Shown here: positions 7,317 to 9,980 of the stretch, in pieces
How positions within the stretch are numbered: the first letter of the stretch is position 1
Layout of the letters: each line of letters begins with the position of its first letter
DNA from: Myxococcales bacterium
GTDB taxonomy: Bacteria; Myxococcota_A; Polyangia; Polyangiales; Houyiibacteriaceae
Direction of reading: 5' to 3'
Assembly: GCA_030622585.1 (NCBI GenBank)
Contig: JAUXFZ010000051.1
Span: forward strand, 1 to 9,980
Length of the DNA stretch: 9,980 nucleotides
The notes under the pieces: generated by a model
Told to the model about the DNA's origin: nothing
The model's database searches: none
Seen by the model: only the letters and a program-made list of their open reading frames with translations
Program-made: the position numbers and the translations under genes

Positions 7317-8843
7317 TTACGCTCCCGTCAGGTCGAACTGCTCCAGATGATAGTCGTTCCTCGGTCTGAGCTCGATACGCCGTTGGAAGCGCTGAGCTGC
7401 CTCTGCGACGGAGGCCTTTTCTTCGCGTTCCAGCATGTCGCAGACCGCCGGATGGGCGCTGATGATGATCTTGTAGCCGGGTAGAGAGTCCCGCTCGCGT
7501 CGCATCTGTCGGAAAATCTCGTGGCACACGGTCTCCTTCGACTGAAGGAGCCCCGTCCCGTCGCAGAAGAAGCATGGTTCGTACAACGTTCGTCCGAGTG
7601 ATTGCCGTGTCCGCTTGCGAGTCATCTCGACCAGACCCAACTCACTGATCCGAATTGCGGTCGTCCTGGACTTGTCGTTCTTGAGGACGGTGAGAAGCGC
7701 CTTGAAGACTTTCTCCCGATGGGCGTGCCGCTCCATGTCGATGAAGTCGAGCACGATCAGGCCGCCGATGTTTCGGAAGAGGAGTTGATAGGCGATCTCG
7801 CGAACCGCCTCGAGGTTGGTCTGCAGGATCGTTTGCTCGACGTCACGCCCCTTGCCGGTGAATCGCCCGGTGTTGACGTCGATGGCCGTCAACGCCTCTG
7901 CCTGGTCGATCACGAGGTGCCCGCCCGACGGGAGCGGCACCTTCCGGGACAGTGCGCGGGTGATCTCCTCCTCGATTCCGTACTCATCGAACAAGGGCTC
8001 GTCGCCTTCATACAGCCGGATGTCATTTGCGCGTTCCGGCAAGAAGAGGGTCAGGAACTCCTTGAGACGCTGATATTCGCCGGGATTATCCACGACGATC
8101 TCGTTGACGTCTTCGGTAAAGAGGTCCCGGGCTGACTGAATCACGAGGTCCGGCTCCTCGTGCACCAACGTGGGCGCCTTCTTGGCGGCGTCGCGCGCCT
8201 TTTGGGTCTGCTCCCAGAGTTGCACCAGATAGCCGATGTCGGCCTTGAGCTTCTTCTTGGTGAGCCCCTGAGCAAGCGTTCGTACGACCACGCCGCCGTG
8301 CGGAGGCTTCACCGAATCGATGACCTCCTTGAGCCGTCGCCGTTCGCGATCATTGCCGATTCGCTTTGAAACTCCGACGTGGTCGACCGTCGGCATGAAC
8401 ACGACGTAGCGGCCCGGGAGGGCCACGTGGCTCGTGACCCGTGCGCCCTTGGTGCCGATCGGCCCCTTGGAGACCTGCACCATGAGCTGCTGCCCCTCGT
8501 TCAGAAGGTCGCGGATCGGGGTCTTTCTGGAGACCCGGTTTCGCCGCGCCCTCGAGTTGCCGCCAGAGGCGCTACTCTTATCTTTCCCGTCGCCTTCCTC
8601 TTCGGTTCCGGGTTCCGCCTGGAGGTCCTCTACGTGAAGAAAGGCCGCCCGGTCGAGCCCAACGTCGATGAACGCAGCCTGCATACCGGGTAGCACCCGC
8701 GTGACGCGTCCGAGGTAGATGTTGCCCACCGGCGACCGATGATGGCGCCGCTCGACGTAGAGTTCGCGGAGCACTCCCTCTGCGATGAGGCCAACCCGCG
8801 TCTCTCCAATGTCGACGTTGATCAGAAGTGTGTTGTTTGCCAC
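7317..8843 (-). CDS. rng: Ribonuclease G / E family endoribonuclease
   Basis: This 508-residue cytoplasmic endonuclease would cut single-stranded AU-rich RNA in 5S/16S rRNA maturation and mRNA decay. An S1 domain (~37-150) is split by a charged low-complexity insert at about 75-107 (EEEGDGKDK, then SRARRNRVSRK). An RNase H-like region follows, then the DNase I-like catalytic part, with AIDVNTG containing D322 and LDFIDM containing D366. These correspond by alignment to magnesium ligands D303 and D346 of E. coli RNase E. The zinc-link cysteines are C424 and C427 (CFFC). The protein ends about 80 residues later without the long RNase E scaffold, so RNase G is the better name (E. coli RNase G is 489 residues). 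The start codon is GTG (MANNTLLINVDIG) with no strong SD, 7 bases after the cdnL stop. Confidence 0.96.
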   Translation of the reverse strand: MANNTLLINVDIGETRVGLIAEGVLRELYVERRHHRSPVGNIYLGRVTRVLPGMQAAFIDVGLDRAAFLHVEDLQAEPGTEEEGDGKDKSSASGGNSRARRNRVSRKTPIRDLLNEGQQLMVQVSKGPIGTKGARVTSHVALPGRYVVFMPTVDHVGVSKRIGNDRERRRLKEVIDSVKPPHGGVVVRTLAQGLTKKKLKADIGYLVQLWEQTQKARDAAKKAPTLVHEEPDLVIQSARDLFTEDVNEIVVDNPGEYQRLKEFLTLFLPERANDIRLYEGDEPLFDEYGIEEEITRALSRKVPLPSGGHLVIDQAEALTAIDVNTGRFTGKGRDVEQTILQTNLEAVREIAYQLLFRNIGGLIVLDFIDMERHAHREKVFKALLTVLKNDKSRTTAIRISELGLVEMTRKRTRQSLGRTLYEPCFFCDGTGLLQSKETVCHEIFRQMRRERDSLPGYKIIISAHPAVCDMLEREEKASVAEAAQRFQRRIELRPRNDYHLEQFDLTGA

Positions 8844-8850
8844 TGAAGAT

Positions 8851-9360
8851 CTAGTTCTTCTCGAAGATCTGCTCGATCTCGGCCTGCGTGCTCTCTTCGC
8901 TCCTGGAGCGCGCTACGGCGATCTCCTTCACGACCAGATTGCGGGCAGTCTCCAGCATTTTCTTCTCGCCGAAGGACAGAGACTTCGCGACCTGGAGCCG
9001 ATAGAGATCGCGCATGACTTCCGCCACGTCGAAAACCGAGCCGGTCTTGATCTTGTCCATGAAACCACGGTACCGGCGGTTCCACGTTTGGTTGTCGAAC
9101 ACGACCGGTTGTTCCTCTAGCAGGGCGAAGATCTCTTTGATGTCGCTCTCGGAAATAGGGGGGCGTAAGCCCACCTTTTTGGCCTGTGCGACCGCCACAC
9201 GGATTCGGTCGTTGTTCTTCGCATCCAATGGCTTGAGCACGTAGAATTCCATCGTAGCTGTGCCGATTTTTCGCTCCTCGATGGAAACGACCTCGGTCAC
9301 GCCTTGTTTCGGGTAGATGGCCTTGTCGCCAACTTTGAACTCGTATGTTCCCGGTTGCAT
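8851..9360 (-). CDS. cdnL: CarD/CdnL family RNA polymerase-binding transcription factor
   Basis: This 169-residue protein resembles Myxococcus CdnL and mycobacterial CarD, essential factors that bind the RNA polymerase beta subunit and stabilise open complexes, notably at rRNA promoters. The N-terminal Tudor-like RNAP-interaction domain (~6-67) begins FKVGDKAIYPKQGVTEV. The helical DNA-binding domain (~70-165) contains TWNRRYRGFMDKIKTGSVF, and W93 corresponds to the Trp that contacts the upstream edge of the -10 element in mycobacterial CarD. LSFGEKKMLETAR is also typical. The length matches stand-alone CdnL (about 164), not the longer Myxococcus CarD with its HMGA-like tail. AAGGAG at 9366-9371 lies 5 bases upstream of the ATG. 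It heads cdnL-rng-pilZ. A near-consensus promoter lies about 160 bases upstream, leaving a long leader. Confidence 0.96.
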   Translation of the reverse strand: MQPGTYEFKVGDKAIYPKQGVTEVVSIEERKIGTATMEFYVLKPLDAKNNDRIRVAVAQAKKVGLRPPISESDIKEIFALLEEQPVVFDNQTWNRRYRGFMDKIKTGSVFDVAEVMRDLYRLQVAKSLSFGEKKMLETARNLVVKEIAVARSRSEESTQAEIEQIFEKN

Positions 9361-9466
9361 CGGGACTCCTTATCTGGTCAAAAATGTTCCCTTACGCCTC
9401 AAGAACGGGCGTATCGGTTGAACTGGCGCTGCAAAGTGTCTATTTCCGGCCTCAGCGTCGCACTCC

Positions 9467-9502
9467 GCGCGCCCCCGCCATTTCGGTGGAGGCGGGTCGC
9501 GC
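9467..9502 (-). promoter_or_regulatory. GC-rich hairpin in the cdnL leader
   Basis: CCCGCC at 9474-9479 pairs with GGCGGG at 9491-9496 around an 11-base loop. Beyond a small internal loop, 9467-9471 (GCGCG) pairs with 9498-9502 (CGCGC), giving 11 base pairs. It lies about 100 bases upstream of the cdnL ATG, inside the transcript expected from the promoter at 9517-9545. It may affect RNA stability, translation or early transcription. The structure is seen; the function is inferred. Confidence 0.4.
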
Positions 9503-9514
9503 CCCAGCTGGGGC
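9501..9514. promoter_or_regulatory. Perfect 14-base palindrome at the predicted cdnL transcription start
   Basis: GCCCCAGCTGGGGC is fully self-complementary. It begins 2 bases downstream of the predicted cdnL -10 box, in the direction of transcription, so it covers the expected start site. A bound regulator here would block initiation. As RNA it would have almost no loop, so a DNA operator is the likelier reading if it is functional. Confidence 0.35.
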
Positions 9515-9516
9515 CA

Positions 9517-9545
9517 AATGTAATCCTAGAGTGCGGCGCGGTCAA
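9517..9545 (-). promoter_or_regulatory. Sigma-70-type promoter for cdnL-rng-pilZ
   Basis: On the minus strand TTGACC (9545-9540) is a 5-of-6 match to the -35 box. Exactly 17 bases later TACATT (9522-9517) is a 4-of-6 match to the -10 box. Transcription would start near 9510, giving a leader of about 150 bases before the cdnL ATG. This is the best promoter seen in the window. Confidence 0.6.
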
Positions 9546-9649
9546 CGAGCTCAGCTGCGTTCGGAGGAGGCTTCCGATCTCCTAAAGCAGATTCCGATCT
9601 TCCGCGACCTCGTACCCTTACGAACTTTCTTCAGCTTTTCAATGTGGTC

Positions 9650-9669
9650 TGATAAACATACGTTTATCA
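9650..9669. promoter_or_regulatory. Inverted repeat, candidate operator
   Basis: TGATAAAC (9650-9657) and GTTTATCA (9662-9669) are exact reverse complements separated by ATAC. The 20-base dyad is about the right size for a helix-turn-helix dimer. It lies in the AT-rich island about 65 bases upstream of the TATAAT hexamer. No T-run follows, so it is not a terminator. Confidence 0.45.
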
Positions 9670-9697
9670 ACGATTACAAACTGTTGAAAGCCGACAT

Positions 9698-9729
9698 TGC
9701 AAAGTTTTTCTCTCAAATAGTGCAAAGTT
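9698..9729 (+). repeat. Pair of TGCAAAGTT direct repeats
   Basis: TGCAAAGTT occurs at 9698-9706 and 9721-9729, a 23-base period, just upstream of TATAAT at 9733. A shortened copy, TGCAAAGT, lies at 9430-9437 in the cdnL leader, and TGCAAAA occurs near 9793. Same-face spacing near two helical turns suggests regulator binding sites, but no known motif is recognised. Confidence 0.4.
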
Positions 9730-9732
9730 ATG

Positions 9733-9784
9733 TATAATTCATGTGCGCTTCCGCTTGACACGTGAAGTGACGTGACAATACGGT
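9733..9784 (+). promoter_or_regulatory. Promoter elements for the lysine-rich repeat gene
   Basis: Two alternatives are visible. TATAAT at 9733-9738 is a perfect -10 hexamer but has no good -35 at 16-18 bases. TTGACA at 9755-9760 is a perfect -35 hexamer, and 18 bases later TACGGT (9779-9784) is a 3-of-6 -10. The first would give a leader of about 80 bases, the second about 35. ACGTG recurs at 9760, 9770 and 9785 across this stretch. Which one is used cannot be told from sequence. Confidence 0.45.
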
Positions 9785-9825
9785 ACGTGCACCTGCAAAA
9801 TTGACCCACCTTGGAGGAGGTCGAA

Positions 9826-9980
9826 ATGGCGACTGCAAAGAAACGAACAAAGAAGGCTGCGAAGAAGCGGCCAGCGAAAAAGCGTGCGGCTAAGAAGCGC
9901 ACAACCAAAAAGCGCGCAACTAAGAAGCGCGCAACCAAAAAGCGCGCAACTAAGAAGCGCGCAACCAAGAAGCGCGCAAC
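9826..9980 (+). CDS. Lysine/arginine-rich histone H1-like repeat protein, 5' part only
   Basis: The reading frame opens with ATG, preceded by a strong GGAGGAGG (9813-9820) 5 bases away, and is still open at the window end after 51 codons. The protein starts MATAKKRTKKAAKKRPAKKR and then settles into pentapeptides (A/T)-T-K-K-R, from about residue 26. Every residue seen after Met is Ala, Thr, Lys, Arg or one Pro. This composition matches bacterial histone H1-like proteins, which bind DNA non-specifically and help compact the nucleoid. No AT-hook core (GRP) is visible in the part seen. It diverges from cdnL. Length, C-terminus and any folded domain lie outside the window, so the role is inferred from composition. 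Confidence 0.85.
   Translation, partial: MATAKKRTKKAAKKRPAKKRAAKKRTTKKRATKKRATKKRATKKRATKKRA
9904..9978 (+). repeat. Tandem 15-base repeats with 30-base higher-order unit
   Basis: Five 15-base units begin at 9904, 9919, 9934, 9949 and 9964, each encoding T-K-K-R-A. Units 1 and 3 share ACCAAAAAG and units 2 and 4 share ACTAAGAAG, so 9904-9933 and 9934-9963 are identical 30-base copies. The fifth unit differs from unit 1 at one silent base. The array continues past the window end. Confidence 0.9.

Larger units (their letters stand above)
9546..9825. other. AT-rich, repeat-bearing control region without a gene
   Basis: No credible gene lies between the cdnL promoter and the next start at 9826. 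The stretch holds TTCCGATCT twice (9572-9580 and 9592-9600), an inverted repeat at 9650-9669, TGCAAAGTT twice (9698-9706 and 9721-9729), a perfect TATAAT at 9733-9738, a perfect TTGACA at 9755-9760 and three ACGTG words. A hand count gives 32% GC for 9641-9740, against a clearly GC-rich background. It reads as the promoter-operator region of the + strand lysine-rich gene, perhaps shared with cdnL. Confidence 0.6.

Noticed and set aside
9571..9580. CTTCCGATCT equals the last ten bases of a common Illumina adapter.
   Set aside because: The bases before it do not continue the adapter sequence, and the flanks read as normal genomic DNA, so a chance match is more likely.
9345..9737. + strand open frame of 130 codons spanning the cdnL start and the intergenic region.
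   Set aside because: It begins antisense within cdnL, crosses its promoter and leader, has no SD-supported start, and its composition changes abruptly at the AT-rich island.
9639..9968. Minus-strand frame with repeated VARFL pentapeptides.
   Set aside because: It is the exact antisense of the 15-base repeats that encode the lysine-rich protein, which has a strong SD on the + strand.
9904..9978. Regular repeat array as a CRISPR.
   Set aside because: The units are contiguous 15-mers without spacers, in frame with a coding sequence.

Overview
The window is a GC-rich bacterial chromosome segment, mostly housekeeping, whose gene content points to Myxococcota or a related deltaproteobacterial lineage. 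The main clues are a CarD/CdnL protein close to the myxobacterial CdnL, an FHA-PATAN (DUF4388) protein, a PilZ protein of the type common in myxobacteria, and a lysine-rich histone H1-like repeat protein. This assignment is inferred from protein resemblance; no rRNA or other decisive marker is present. I see no tRNA, rRNA, CRISPR array, insertion sequence or phage gene.

Left part (1-3002, + strand): a leader with two GC-rich stem-loops, then the classic cluster rpsB-tsf-pyrH-frr. These encode ribosomal protein S2, elongation factor Ts, UMP kinase and ribosome recycling factor. The genes overlap or lie 3-24 bases apart and read as one operon.

Middle part (3010-6978): frr ends 7 bases from the end of a convergent gene for a large exported protein. 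That protein joins a signal peptide, a HEXXH metallopeptidase domain, a TolB-like propeller and a C-terminal Omp85-like outer-membrane barrel. Divergent from it, across about 130 bases holding a perfect 12-base palindrome and a weak promoter, is a gene for an FHA-PATAN signalling protein.

Right part (6983-9360, - strand): an apparent operon cdnL-rng-pilZ with 7-base gaps. It encodes an RNA-polymerase-binding initiation factor, RNase G and a small PilZ (c-di-GMP-binding) protein. cdnL has a strong SD and a near-consensus promoter about 150 bases upstream, so its leader is long and contains a GC-rich hairpin.

Far right (9361-9980): a regulatory region of about 465 bases with a strikingly AT-rich island (32% GC by hand count over 9641-9740). 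It contains several direct and inverted repeats and promoter-like hexamers. It separates cdnL from the start of a divergent gene for a Lys/Arg-rich pentapeptide-repeat protein, which runs off the window end.

I did not find a clearly undescribed multi-gene system. The items most worth a second look are the protease-propeller-barrel fusion, the cdnL/H1-like divergent control region, the tandem-repeat nucleoid-type gene, and the coupling of CdnL, RNase G and PilZ in one operon.
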